This document shows positions 38,584 to 47,766 of a stretch of 64,000 nucleotides of DNA, piece by piece. Under the pieces are notes generated by a model. That model ran no database searches. It was not told the DNA's origin and was given only the letters and a program-made list of their open reading frames with translations. The DNA is taken from contig NZ_JAQGNQ010000128.1 of NCBI RefSeq assembly GCF_028291745.1, positions 1 to 64,000 of the forward strand, written 5' to 3'. Made by a program: the position numbers and the translations under genes. Source of the DNA: Ramlibacter sp. (GTDB lineage Bacteria > Pseudomonadota > Gammaproteobacteria > Burkholderiales > Burkholderiaceae_C). The first letter of the stretch is position 1, and every line of letters begins with the position of its first letter.

Positions 38584-39366
38584 ATGAAACACGTCCTCGC
38601 CTTCCTGCTGTTCCTGCTTGCCGCGTCCTGGTCCTTCGCCGGAGCGAAGGAGGACGTGGCACCCACCGGCGTGCTGCGCGCCACCTTCCTCGGGACCAAT
38701 CCCGTGCAGGCGCACATCGATGCGAAAACGGGCGAGATCACCGGCATCGTGCCGGACCTGGTGAAAGCCCTGGCCGCGCGCCTGGGCCTGCCTTACGAGA
38801 TCCAGCCCGCCGCCAACGCAGCCGACATCGTCAAGCGTCTGGCGGAAGGCCGCGCCGACATCGGCTTCATGGCGTATGACGAGAAGCGCGCCCGCGAGGT
38901 CGACTTCTCCGACTCGTATGCGCTGATGTTCAATGCCTTCGTGGCGAAGGCCGATTCACCGATCGCGGCGAGCGCGCAGGTGGACCGACCGGGCGTGAAG
39001 ATCGCGGCGGTGAAGGGGCAGACGCAGGAGATCGTCCTGAGCCAGACCGTCAAGCAGGGGACGATGGTGCTGCTGGATCGCAAACCCGACGCGGTGCAGT
39101 TGCTCGGCTCCGGCCAGGCGGATGTCTATGCCGCCAACCGGCACGACGCGGAACTGGTGGCCCAGGGTTCGGGCGGCCGGCTGAAGGTGCTGCCGGACAA
39201 CTTCCTGGCCGTCGACCAGGCGGTGGTGACGCGGCGCGGCGAGCCGGCGCGCCTGGCGGAAGTCAACCGCTTCATCGTGGATGTGCGCACCGACGGAACG
39301 GTGCAGAAAGCCATCGCGGGCAGCGGCATCTCGGGGCTGGCCGTCGCCAGGGAAACCCATCGCTGA
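38584..39366 (+). CDS. ABC transporter substrate-binding protein (family 3 solute-binding)
   Basis: Signal peptide; GVLRATFLGTNPVQAHIDAKTGEITGIVPDLVKALAARLG, IGFMAYDEKRAREVDFSDSY. Confidence 0.9.
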   Translation: MKHVLAFLLFLLAASWSFAGAKEDVAPTGVLRATFLGTNPVQAHIDAKTGEITGIVPDLVKALAARLGLPYEIQPAANAADIVKRLAEGRADIGFMAYDEKRAREVDFSDSYALMFNAFVAKADSPIAASAQVDRPGVKIAAVKGQTQEIVLSQTVKQGTMVLLDRKPDAVQLLGSGQADVYAANRHDAELVAQGSGGRLKVLPDNFLAVDQAVVTRRGEPARLAEVNRFIVDVRTDGTVQKAIAGSGISGLAVARETHR

Positions 39367-39378
39367 CCAGGAGACAAG

Positions 39379-39963
39379 ATGAAGACAACGAACACTCTCG
39401 CGCTGATGGCTTGCGCTGCCGCGCTTGCTGCCTGCACCGCCATGCCGGCCAGCGCGCCGCCGGCGAGCACCGGCTTCACGCTGTGGTCGCCCGGCTTTGC
39501 CGACGGCGCCGACTTGCCGCAGCGCTATTCGGGCAACATCGCCAGCAATCCGAATTGCGTCGGCGCCAACGTGTCGCCGCCGCTCGCCTGGAGCAACGTG
39601 CCGGCCGGCACGCGCAGCATCGCGCTGATGGTGCACGACCAGGAGGGCCGCAACGGCACCGGCGTGGTCCACTGGATCGCCTACGGCATCGCGCCCACCG
39701 TTTCGGGTTTCGCCGAGAACGAGGTCAGCGCGCCTTCGCCCAGGTACGTGGGCGGCAAGAGCACGCAGGGGCTGCCCAACTACATGGGCCCGTGCCCCGG
39801 GCCGAACACCGGACATCACCACTACCTGTACACCGCGATCGCAACCGACCTCGAGCCGGGCGCGTTGCAGCCGGGGCTCACCTGGCCGGAGGTGCAGGAG
39901 CGCCTGGCCGGCGGTCACGCAAAGGGGGCGAGCAGCATCGTGCTGCGGTTCGGGCGGCCTTGA
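39379..39963 (+). CDS. YbhB/YbcL-family (PEBP/Raf kinase inhibitor-like) protein
   Basis: Lipoprotein-like N-terminus (LAACTAMP); NVSPPLAWSNVPAGTRSIALMVHDQEG, VHWIAYGI, YMGPCPGPNTGHHHY. Confidence 0.92.
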   Translation: MKTTNTLALMACAAALAACTAMPASAPPASTGFTLWSPGFADGADLPQRYSGNIASNPNCVGANVSPPLAWSNVPAGTRSIALMVHDQEGRNGTGVVHWIAYGIAPTVSGFAENEVSAPSPRYVGGKSTQGLPNYMGPCPGPNTGHHHYLYTAIATDLEPGALQPGLTWPEVQERLAGGHAKGASSIVLRFGRP

Positions 39964-39968
39964 GTCCT

Positions 39969-40074
39969 GGATGTCATTGCGGGCTTGACCCGCAATCCAC
40001 GCGGCGTTGGTGTAAAGGCCATCGTGGATCCCGGGTCGAGCCCGGGATGACATCCAACAGCCCGGGGTGACATC
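39969..40074. repeat. Bipartite palindromic repeat, copy C plus fragment
   Basis: ggatgtcattgcgggcttgacccgcaatcc...gtggatcccgggtcgagcccgggatgacatcc, followed by cagcccggggtgacatcc. Confidence 0.85.
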
Positions 40075-40115
40075 CTTCGATGTCATTGCGGCCCAGGGGC
40101 ACATTGCGGGCTTTT

Positions 40116-40220
40116 GGATGTCATTGCGGGCTTGACCCGCAATCCATGCGGCGCTAGTGCGGGCGCAGTCGTGGATCCCGGGTCAAGCCCGGGATGACAT
40201 CCAACAGCCCGGGATGACAC
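40116..40220. repeat. Bipartite palindromic repeat, copy D plus fragment
   Basis: ggatgtcattgcgggcttgacccgcaatcc...gtggatcccgggtcaagcccgggatgacatcc, then cagcccgggatgacacc. Confidence 0.85.
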
Positions 40221-40225
40221 CTCCT

Positions 40226-41095
40226 TCAGCTATACCGCTTCTCCAGCGCATCCCACTCCGGCTTGCCCACCAGCCGTTGTCGCTCCGCGAAGCTGGCGAC
40301 CAGCGTCGGGTCCTCGTCGATGCGCCTGGTGTCCCGCAGTACCGACAACGCCCGGTTCATTCCCGCCAAGGCCCCCTGCAGCGCCGCATTCGCATACAGC
40401 ACGATCGCAAATCCCAGTCGGCCCAGCTCCTCGGCGTCAAAGATCGGCGTGCGGCCCCCGATCACCATGTTCATCAGCTGCGGTGCCTGCAGGCGCTGCG
40501 GCAGGGCGCGCACTTCCTCCGGCTTCGTCACCGCCTCCACGAACAGGATGTCGGCGCCGGCCTCGCTCATCTTCTGCGCGCGTTCGATCGCCGCCTCGAA
40601 GCCATGCGTGGCGCAGGCGTCGGTGCGGGCCATGATCAGCAGGTCGGGGTCGCGTCGGGCATCGACGGCGGCCTTGATCTTGCTCACGGCCTCCTCGGTG
40701 GAGATCACTTCCTTGCCGCTGAAGTGGCCGCAGCGCTTGGGCGCGACCTGGTCCTCGAACTGGATGCAGTCCGCGCCCGCGCGCTCCAGCGTGCGCACCG
40801 TGTGGCGCACGTTCAGCGCATTGCCGAACCCGGTGTCCGCATCGACGATCAGCGGCAGTTCCACCGCGTCGCGGATGCGGGCGGTGTGGTCCGCGATTTC
40901 CGCCAGGCCCATGAAAGCCTGGTCCGGCAGACCCATGGCCATGTTGGTGACGCCCGCCCCCGTGATGTAGATCGCCTCGAAGCCGAGATCGGCGATCACG
41001 CGCGCCGACAGCGCATTGAAGGCCCCCGGCACGAGCACCCCGCGCTTGGCCTGCGCCAGCGCGCGCAGCGCCGCGCGCGTGCTCTGGGTCGCCAT
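40226..41095 (-). CDS. Isocitrate lyase/PEP mutase superfamily protein
   Basis: AITYITGAGVTNMAMGLPD-like segment (AIYITGAGVTNMAMGLPD), PLIVDADTGFGNALNVRHTVRTLERAGADCIQFEDQVAPKRCGHF, LLIMARTDA. Start 41095 or 41101. Confidence 0.92.
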   Translation of the reverse strand: MATQSTRAALRALAQAKRGVLVPGAFNALSARVIADLGFEAIYITGAGVTNMAMGLPDQAFMGLAEIADHTARIRDAVELPLIVDADTGFGNALNVRHTVRTLERAGADCIQFEDQVAPKRCGHFSGKEVISTEEAVSKIKAAVDARRDPDLLIMARTDACATHGFEAAIERAQKMSEAGADILFVEAVTKPEEVRALPQRLQAPQLMNMVIGGRTPIFDAEELGRLGFAIVLYANAALQGALAGMNRALSVLRDTRRIDEDPTLVASFAERQRLVGKPEWDALEKRYS

Positions 41096-41097
41096 CG

Positions 41098-42069
41098 TCA
41101 TTCGTCCTTCATGCCGGTGGCCTTGACCACCTTGCCCAGGCGCGCACGCTCGTCGTCGCAGAACTTCACGAAGGAAGCGCGGGTGCCGCCGATCGGCTCG
41201 ATGCCCATCGCGCGCAGCTTCTCGACCACCGCGGGGTCCTTCATCGCCTTGTCGACCGCCGCAGCCATCTTGTCCTGGATCTCCGCCGGCGTTCCGGCGG
41301 GCGCGTGCACACCCGCCCAGTGGGCGATCTGCACGTCCTTGAAGCCCTGCTCCATGGCGGTGGGCAGTTGCGGATAGGCGGAGATGCGCTGGGTCCAGGT
41401 GGTGGCCAGCGCCTTGAGCTTGCCGGACTGGATCTGCGGCAGCACGACGATGCTCGCTTCCGAGGTCGCGTCGACCTGGTTGCCCAGCACGGCAGACACC
41501 GATTCGCTGCCGCTCTTGTACGGCACGACATCCAGCTTGGCGCCGTATCCGGTGGTGAGCATGCCTTCCACGAAGTGGGGGGTGCTGCCCACCCCCGCGG
41601 TGCTCCAGTGCAGGCCGGCACCCTTCTTCGACGCGGCGACGAACTCCTTCAGGTCCTTGTACGGCGAGTTGGCCGGCACGATGATCACCGACGGCGCCAG
41701 GCCGATCATGGCCACCGGCACCAGGTCGCTGTCCTTGTACGTCACCTTGCGGATCATGCTGTTGGAGACCACGCCCGCGGAGCTGACCAGGAAGGTATAG
41801 CCGTCCGGCGCGGCCTTGGCGACGACGTCGGTGCCGACGATGGTGCCGGCCCCCGGCTTGTTGTCGACCACGATCGGCTGGCCGAGAACCTTGGAGGCAC
41901 CATCGGCGGCAGCGCGCGCCAGCAGGTCGTTGGCGCCGCCCGGGCCGAAGGGCACGACGAAGTGGATGGGGTGGCTGGGCCACTTGTCAGCGGCCAGGAC
42001 GGGCGCGGCCTGCGTGAGCGCGAGCAGGCCAGCGGCGCAGGCCAGGGCGGAACGGCGGGAAACGGTCAT
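41098..42069 (-). CDS. Bug/TctC-family substrate-binding protein
   Basis: IHFVVPFGPGGANDLLARAAADGA, VDNKPGAGTIVGTDVVAKA. Confidence 0.92.
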   Translation of the reverse strand: MTVSRRSALACAAGLLALTQAAPVLAADKWPSHPIHFVVPFGPGGANDLLARAAADGASKVLGQPIVVDNKPGAGTIVGTDVVAKAAPDGYTFLVSSAGVVSNSMIRKVTYKDSDLVPVAMIGLAPSVIIVPANSPYKDLKEFVAASKKGAGLHWSTAGVGSTPHFVEGMLTTGYGAKLDVVPYKSGSESVSAVLGNQVDATSEASIVVLPQIQSGKLKALATTWTQRISAYPQLPTAMEQGFKDVQIAHWAGVHAPAGTPAEIQDKMAAAVDKAMKDPAVVEKLRAMGIEPIGGTRASFVKFCDDERARLGKVVKATGMKDE

Positions 42070-42201
42070 GGAAATCTCCGGAATGCAAGGAGCCGCCGCG
42101 GGCGCGGCGAGCCTGGGGCGAAATTATCGCCGGCCGCGAAAGGCCGCTTCGTGGACGCAACGCATGGGCATGGGTTGCCAGGCTCCTGAACTTGCGCCAG
42201 C

Positions 42202-43179
42202 ATGCAGCAGGAGGATGAGTTCATGGCGGATCGCCGGCACGGACAAGGGGAGGGAGCGGGTTGCGGACGCGCTGTGCTCAGGGTGGCGCGCGGCTTGGCA
42301 CTGGGGTTCGGCCTCGGCGCGAGCACGCTCGCAGCGCTTGCATGTCCACAGCCAGGGGACGTCTTCGATGCGTGGATCGTCGCCGCTGGCCCTGGTGGCG
42401 CTCCGGCGATCGCGCTGCGACAGCATGCGCCGTCCACGGCCAACGTCGCTTCGTCGATCTGGAACAGGCCTCTCGTCGCATTGCTGCTTGCCTCCGCGGC
42501 GGGGACGATGGAGCCACAGACACTTCCGCAGCGACTGGCCGACAGTGGTCCGCCGCGATCGAGCGAAGTATCCGTCGCGGCCGTCGCCACGCCTGCTTCT
42601 CCCTGCGCGTCATTGCTGCTGCACGCAAAGCGCGCTGGCGTGCCGAGCGCGTTGGTGCATTTCGACGCCCGCGGTGTCGTTGCCGATGTGCAGTCGCTCA
42701 CAGCGCAAACGCTGGGATTTGATCCGGCGCGCTATGAATGGTCGGTGACTGCGCCCGGCGCTGACGCCGACGCCGACGGCAATGACAATGGCAATGGCAA
42801 TGGCGCACCGACCCTGGTCGTGTCCGAGGGCGATGCTGCGCGAGGCGCGCTCGCCCGCCGGCCCGACGGTGTCTATGCGATGGATCCCGCTGCGTCGGCA
42901 GTGGCCGTCTGGAACAGTTTTCTGAAGGCGGCGAACAGCGGCGACGCCAAGCTGGCCGTCGCGCACCTGGCGAACGGGGCGCGGAATCGGCTGGCGCATG
43001 ACTTGTTGGCGGCTGGCCCGGGGATTGCGGCGCTCGCGAGAGACGTCGTGTATGTCGGTGCCGACTACGTGGCAGACGAGATCGTCGCGGTGCAGACGGT
43101 GGTCCGGATCACCAGTGAGAGCCACCGGGTGTTCGAGCAACAGATCATGCGGCACGAAGGCCTCTGGTTCGTCGAGTAG
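42202..43179 (+). CDS. Hypothetical protein with Asp/Ala and Asn/Gly low-complexity linker
   Basis: 325-aa ORF; linker GADADADGNDNGNGNG; C-terminus MRHEGLWFVE resembles an exported protein of unknown family. Confidence 0.6.
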   Translation: MQQEDEFMADRRHGQGEGAGCGRAVLRVARGLALGFGLGASTLAALACPQPGDVFDAWIVAAGPGGAPAIALRQHAPSTANVASSIWNRPLVALLLASAAGTMEPQTLPQRLADSGPPRSSEVSVAAVATPASPCASLLLHAKRAGVPSALVHFDARGVVADVQSLTAQTLGFDPARYEWSVTAPGADADADGNDNGNGNGAPTLVVSEGDAARGALARRPDGVYAMDPAASAVAVWNSFLKAANSGDAKLAVAHLANGARNRLAHDLLAAGPGIAALARDVVYVGADYVADEIVAVQTVVRITSESHRVFEQQIMRHEGLWFVE

Positions 43180-43198
43180 ATGTGAGCCCTGTGCGTCC

Positions 43199-43276
43199 TC
43201 GTAGGCTGGGCTGCCGCAGGCACCCCAGCATTCGGGCGCACGATCGCTGGGGTGCCTGCGGCAGCCCAGCCTACGA
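43199..43276. repeat. 31-bp perfect inverted repeat (16-nt loop)
   Basis: TCGTAGGCTGGGCTGCCGCAGGCACCCCAGC (43199-43229) and its exact reverse complement at 43246-43276. Confidence 0.95.
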
Positions 43277-43474
43277 CGAGAGCCGGGGCGCCCCCAGCGC
43301 AGCGCCATCGCATCCAGCCGCCGCGCCGTCTCGATCAGCAGTGCCCGGCTTGCCGGTTGCAGCGGCGGCCACCGTCGTGGCGGCCTGGTTCAGCCGCTCC
43401 CCGCTCGCCGCATCGAACACATGCGCCTGCGCCGGTTGCGCGCGCAACCAGATGCGATCGCCGGGCCGCGCGTC
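43276..43474 (-). pseudogene. C-terminal fragment of a UgpC/MalK-type ABC transporter ATP-binding protein
   Basis: Minus-strand translation starting next to the PL7 stop reads DARPGDRIWLRAQPAQAHVFDAASGERLNQ, typical of the TOBE tail of sugar ABC ATPases; no ATPase core is present. Confidence 0.6.
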
Positions 43475-44317
43475 CTAGTGCGTCACCGCGATCGCCGAAC
43501 ACGCCACGCTGGTGGCATCCCCCGCCGGATTGCCCGCGTTCGGCGCCGTGTGATACGCGCCGACCTTGAAGTAAAGCGGCGCCGCGTTCCAGCTGCTGTC
43601 CACCGTGAAGCTGCGCTGCGTTCCATTTGCGCTGGCGGTCAGCACACCGGCCGCGAAGGACAGCGTATAGGCGACTGGCTGGCCGAGCGCCACGCCGGAC
43701 ACGAGCGCCGTCAGCGCATGCCGGCTGCCGTCGGTGTCGCTCTGGTACACGTCGACCGCGATGTCCTGGGTGGCCACCCGGTACACGACCTGCGCGAACA
43801 CATGGTTCTCGCTGCGCAATTGGCCGATCACTGCCGTCGCTGAGGCGGTGGCGACCTGCCGCACTTCGCACCTGGCGGAGAGCGCGCCCGATCCGGTCCA
43901 GTCGCCCCGCGCATCGCCCTGGCGGTCGAACTCACGCAGCTCCGACCGCGTGTGGTCGGTGCCGACCCCCGGCGTGGTGACCGCGCCATTGGCCGGCGCG
44001 GTGAAGACGATGCGGCCCTGGCCGTCGGCGCGGAAGTAGTCGTCGGTGAAGCCGGCCACCAGTTCCTGCGGCAACACCGTGCGCGCCCCGTTCTGCGGGC
44101 TGTCGCTGCCGGCGGAATCCACGGGGAGGTTCAGCTTCCAGCCGGAAAGATCCATCAGGCTGGCCGGCGTGACCGTGGCGGCGATGCTGCTCGAAACGCC
44201 CGCCGCTGGCGCGGTGTCCGGTGCGGCCGCGCCCCCGCCGCCGCAAGCGGCCAGGGTCGAGACAAGAAGGAGGGTGGCCGAGCCGGCGAGCCGGGGGTGG
44301 GAGAGCAAGGAATGCAT
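43475..44317 (-). CDS. PL7-like polysaccharide (alginate) lyase lipoprotein
   Basis: Lipobox LLLVSTLAACGGGG; DLSGWKLNLPVDS, TRSELREFD, LYFKVGAYHTAPNAG. Confidence 0.82.
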   Translation of the reverse strand: MHSLLSHPRLAGSATLLLVSTLAACGGGGAAAPDTAPAAGVSSSIAATVTPASLMDLSGWKLNLPVDSAGSDSPQNGARTVLPQELVAGFTDDYFRADGQGRIVFTAPANGAVTTPGVGTDHTRSELREFDRQGDARGDWTGSGALSARCEVRQVATASATAVIGQLRSENHVFAQVVYRVATQDIAVDVYQSDTDGSRHALTALVSGVALGQPVAYTLSFAAGVLTASANGTQRSFTVDSSWNAAPLYFKVGAYHTAPNAGNPAGDATSVACSAIAVTH

Positions 44318-44525
44318 GGGGGAGAGCGTCTGATCGGGTCGCGCCATCCGCAAGCCCAGCCAGGATTGTCGCGACCCACCGCAGGAACTCCGGCCACTGA
44401 CCCCCTTGCCCAGTTGACCTTGGCCGCCAAGCGTGAACATTTACCGATGCACGCGCAGCCCCGCCTTCAAGGCCGCGCAGCGGCGGCCTCGAACGCGCGG
44501 CCGGGCTGAGAGCGCCCGGTCGCGC

Positions 44526-45335
44526 TCAGCGCGCCGCTGCCGGGAAGGCGGGCAGCTTGTCGATGTCGCGCGGGTCGTGCTGGATGATGACCGTGGCGTT
44601 CAGGTTCTTCTGGATCTGCTTGATGCGCTCGATCGAGGCCACCGTGTCGGCACGGTCGTAGTTGAAGCTGGGCACGCCGTCGTTGTCGTAGTTCTCGTGG
44701 AAGTGCGCCGCGTCCCCGAGCAGGATGACGGGGCCCTTTTCCTTCAGGCGCACCAGCAGCGACTGGTGGCCGGGCGTGTGGCCCGGGGTGCGCAGGATCA
44801 TGACCGTGCCATCGCCGAAGATGTCCTTGTCGCCGGGCTGCGGTTCGACCTTGCCGCCGCCGCTGATCCAGTGCGTGAAGCCCGCGACGTTGGCGCCCTG
44901 CATGGGCGTCGCGGCGGTAAGCGCAGTCCATTCGCGGTCACCGATCAGAAGCGTTGCGTTCGGCACGGTATTGAGCTGGCCGGTGTGATCGGCATGGAAG
45001 TGGCTGATGCCCACGTACTTGACCTGGTCCGGCCGCACCTTCATCCGGGCGAGTTGCTCGCCCAGCGACACCGTGGGCGCGCTGGGGTTGGAGCCGGGCG
45101 CGTAGCCGGTGTCCCAGACCATGTAGTCGTCGCCATGCTTGATCACATAGCAGCTGAAGGTGAAAGGCACGCGCGGGTTGCTGTACGCGAAGGTGTCGCT
45201 GAAGCGCCGCTGGTCGTTGAAGCCGTTGCCGCATTCGAGCCGGGTGAGGGTGACTTCCGGTGCGGCCGGCTGCGCCGAGGCGGACAGCGCGCCGAAGGCA
45301 CCGGCGACGAACAGGGCGTGAAGAATCCTTCGCAT
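44526..45335 (-). CDS. Exported MBL-fold metallohydrolase (N-acyl-homoserine lactonase-like)
   Basis: Signal peptide; SHFHADHTGQL, RTPGHTPGHQSLLV, ILLGDAAHF. Confidence 0.88.
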   Translation of the reverse strand: MRRILHALFVAGAFGALSASAQPAAPEVTLTRLECGNGFNDQRRFSDTFAYSNPRVPFTFSCYVIKHGDDYMVWDTGYAPGSNPSAPTVSLGEQLARMKVRPDQVKYVGISHFHADHTGQLNTVPNATLLIGDREWTALTAATPMQGANVAGFTHWISGGGKVEPQPGDKDIFGDGTVMILRTPGHTPGHQSLLVRLKEKGPVILLGDAAHFHENYDNDGVPSFNYDRADTVASIERIKQIQKNLNATVIIQHDPRDIDKLPAFPAAAR

Positions 45336-45467
45336 GCGTTTCTCCTCTGGAGGGTTGGGGTTCTGGCGAAACGGCGGCGAGTGTGCCTGAAGCCTTTCGT
45401 TTGAGCTAGCGGGGGATACGCGCGCCTGCGCGGCCGTAGCACTCCCGCCCGGGCTTGCGGCCGGACC

Positions 45468-47690
45468 TCACCCCGCCGCTGCCCTCGCCGCATCGGCCTG
45501 CAGTTCCCTCGCGATATCCACCGCCAGCATCAGCCGCCGCTGCACCCAGGGCGTCAGGTCACGTTCCCCCGCATCCGGCAGTTCCAGCATCGGCGGCGGA
45601 TCCTCGTGGCCGGTGGCGGCTGGTTGCGGAGCGGCGCGCGCAAGGGCGCCGGCGATCGCCTGCTTCGCTTCCTCCAGCGGCGGGTTCAGCCGCGGAAAGT
45701 CCAGCCGGTCACGCCGCTGCAGCAGCATGGTCTTGATCGCGGTGAGCTGCGCCAGCAACTGGTAGCCGTGCCCGAGCAGCCGCTCCAGGTCCTGCAGCGG
45801 CGGGCGCACCGCGCGCGGCTCCGAGAGCGAGCGCTGCACCGCCTGCACCAGCGCCGAGAGGCTGTCGTACGCCTCCCGGCGCGCCAGGCGCCAGGCCAGC
45901 TCCGGCTGGCCGCCGCCGGCGCTGGGCTGCGCCAATGCGAGTGCGAGCTCCGCGTGCCGCGCCTGCGCCGCCAGCGTGCGCGCCACCAGCGCGCCGACCT
46001 GCGTGCGTTCCCAGGAGGGCAGTACATAGCTGAAGACCCACGCGATCGAGACCCCGAGCAGCGTGTCCAGCACGCGCTCGGCCACCTCGAACACGGGCGA
46101 GACGTCGGGCGCCAGCTGGTGCGCCTGCAGCAGCGCGAGCACCGTGGCCGAGACGGCGGTGACCAGGTAGCGCTGCAGGGCGAACGCATGCGCGACCCCT
46201 TGCGCGCCCGCCACCACCAGCACCAGCACCAGCGGCGACAGTTGCGCGCGCAACAACACGCCGGCCAGCACGCATCCCAGCAAGGTGCCCGCCACGCGGC
46301 TGTTGCGCCGCTCCAGCGTCTGCGCCAGGCTGCCGCGCAGCACCACGACGATCGTCAGCAGGATCCAGTACTCGTGCGATCCCCAGGGCAGCGCCATGCC
46401 CACGCCATAGCCGGCCGCGATGGCCAGTGCGGCGCGTATGGCGTGGCGCAGCGGCGGCGCGTCCCAGCGCCACAGCGACAGGAAGGGCCGCCAGGTCCAT
46501 TGGGTCGGGCTCACGAACAGCTGCCAGGCCGTGCGCACGATGGCGACATCGGGGGGCCGCTCGCCGCGCGCCAGTTGCATGAGCCGCGTGACCTCGTCGT
46601 GCACATAGCCGACGCGCCGCGACAGTGCGCCGCCGAGCAGTTCCGGCGCCGGTGCGTGGAGGTCGGCCAGTCCGGGCGCGGGTGCCTGCGCCGCCGCCGC
46701 GGCCAGCGCGGGCCGCTGGTGCGCGAAGGCGGGCGGTAGGCGCTGCAGCATCAGCGCCTCGGCGAGTTGCTCGAGGTCGCCGGCCAGCGCCTGCAGCTCG
46801 ATGCCGAGGATCCGCAACAGCTCCTGCTGCCCGGGCGCGGCGCGCAAGGCGTCCAGGTCCAGTGCACAGGCGACGAGGTGATCGCGCATGTCCAGCACCT
46901 GCATCAGCATGCCCGCGAGCTGCAGGCGGCGCTCGGTGGTGGGCGCCTCCAGCAGGAGGTTGCGGGCGGCCTGCAACTGGTCGGCCAGCGTGGCCTGCTG
47001 CTTCATCAGGCGGCCGACCAGCGCGGTGCGCCGCTGCGCTTCCGGCTCCATGGTGAAGTGCAGGCCTTGCGTGCGCATCAGCGCCGCGATGGCCCAGAGC
47101 GAATCGGCCACCGCCAGCACGCGATAGCGCGGGTTCAGGAGCGAGTTGGCCGTGGTGCCCCACAGGATGTAGATCCAGGCGCCCAGCGCGAAGGCAAGCG
47201 TCTCGCGCAGCGCCTGGTCGATGTCGCCCGGCCGCGGCGCCGCGAGTGCGAACACCATCGAGAACATCACCGAGACCGACACCGGCAGGCCGCGCCGTCC
47301 CCACGCGGCACCGAGGAAGGCGCAGAAGGTGGCGCCCACCAGCAGCAGCGCCAATGCAGGCCCCGACTGTCGCAACACGCCGGTCGCGAAGAACAGCGGC
47401 GTGCCGATCAGCACGGCGGGCAGGAAGTGCGTGAACTTGCCGCGCTTGGGAGCGGGCTGGTCCGGCGGCGTCACCACGATCGCGCCGACCCCCGCAGCCG
47501 CGCCGGCCGCGGCACCCAGCAACAGGTGGACCAAGGCCGTCACCAGCAGCAGGCCCAGCGCCGCGACCATGCCGTTGGCGACGTAGGAACTCAGTGCAAT
47601 GCGCCGAGTCGTGCGCAGCAGGGCGAGGAACTGGAGTCCCGGTTTCTTGGGCATCGCGTGCAGATCGTTGTCTGCGCCGGATTGTTGCAT
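45468..47690 (-). CDS. FUSC-family membrane protein (aromatic acid exporter/YccS-like)
   Basis: 740 aa from MQQSGADNDLHAMPKK; duplicated TM halves; EYWILLTIVVVLRGSLAQTLERRNSRVAGTLLGCVLAG. Confidence 0.88.
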   Translation of the reverse strand: MQQSGADNDLHAMPKKPGLQFLALLRTTRRIALSSYVANGMVAALGLLLVTALVHLLLGAAAGAAAGVGAIVVTPPDQPAPKRGKFTHFLPAVLIGTPLFFATGVLRQSGPALALLLVGATFCAFLGAAWGRRGLPVSVSVMFSMVFALAAPRPGDIDQALRETLAFALGAWIYILWGTTANSLLNPRYRVLAVADSLWAIAALMRTQGLHFTMEPEAQRRTALVGRLMKQQATLADQLQAARNLLLEAPTTERRLQLAGMLMQVLDMRDHLVACALDLDALRAAPGQQELLRILGIELQALAGDLEQLAEALMLQRLPPAFAHQRPALAAAAAQAPAPGLADLHAPAPELLGGALSRRVGYVHDEVTRLMQLARGERPPDVAIVRTAWQLFVSPTQWTWRPFLSLWRWDAPPLRHAIRAALAIAAGYGVGMALPWGSHEYWILLTIVVVLRGSLAQTLERRNSRVAGTLLGCVLAGVLLRAQLSPLVLVLVVAGAQGVAHAFALQRYLVTAVSATVLALLQAHQLAPDVSPVFEVAERVLDTLLGVSIAWVFSYVLPSWERTQVGALVARTLAAQARHAELALALAQPSAGGGQPELAWRLARREAYDSLSALVQAVQRSLSEPRAVRPPLQDLERLLGHGYQLLAQLTAIKTMLLQRRDRLDFPRLNPPLEEAKQAIAGALARAAPQPAATGHEDPPPMLELPDAGERDLTPWVQRRLMLAVDIARELQADAARAAAG

Positions 47691-47766
47691 TGGCGCGCTG
47701 CCGGCCCGCCGTGGACAAGCCGTGCGCAGGAGCAGCCGCGCGTGCGGCGTCCCGCCGGCAGCTGCT

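Noticed and set aside
45709-47718. 669-aa minus-strand ORF in another frame of the FUSC gene
   Set aside because: Alternative-frame shadow; the 45468..47690 frame carries the membrane-protein signature.
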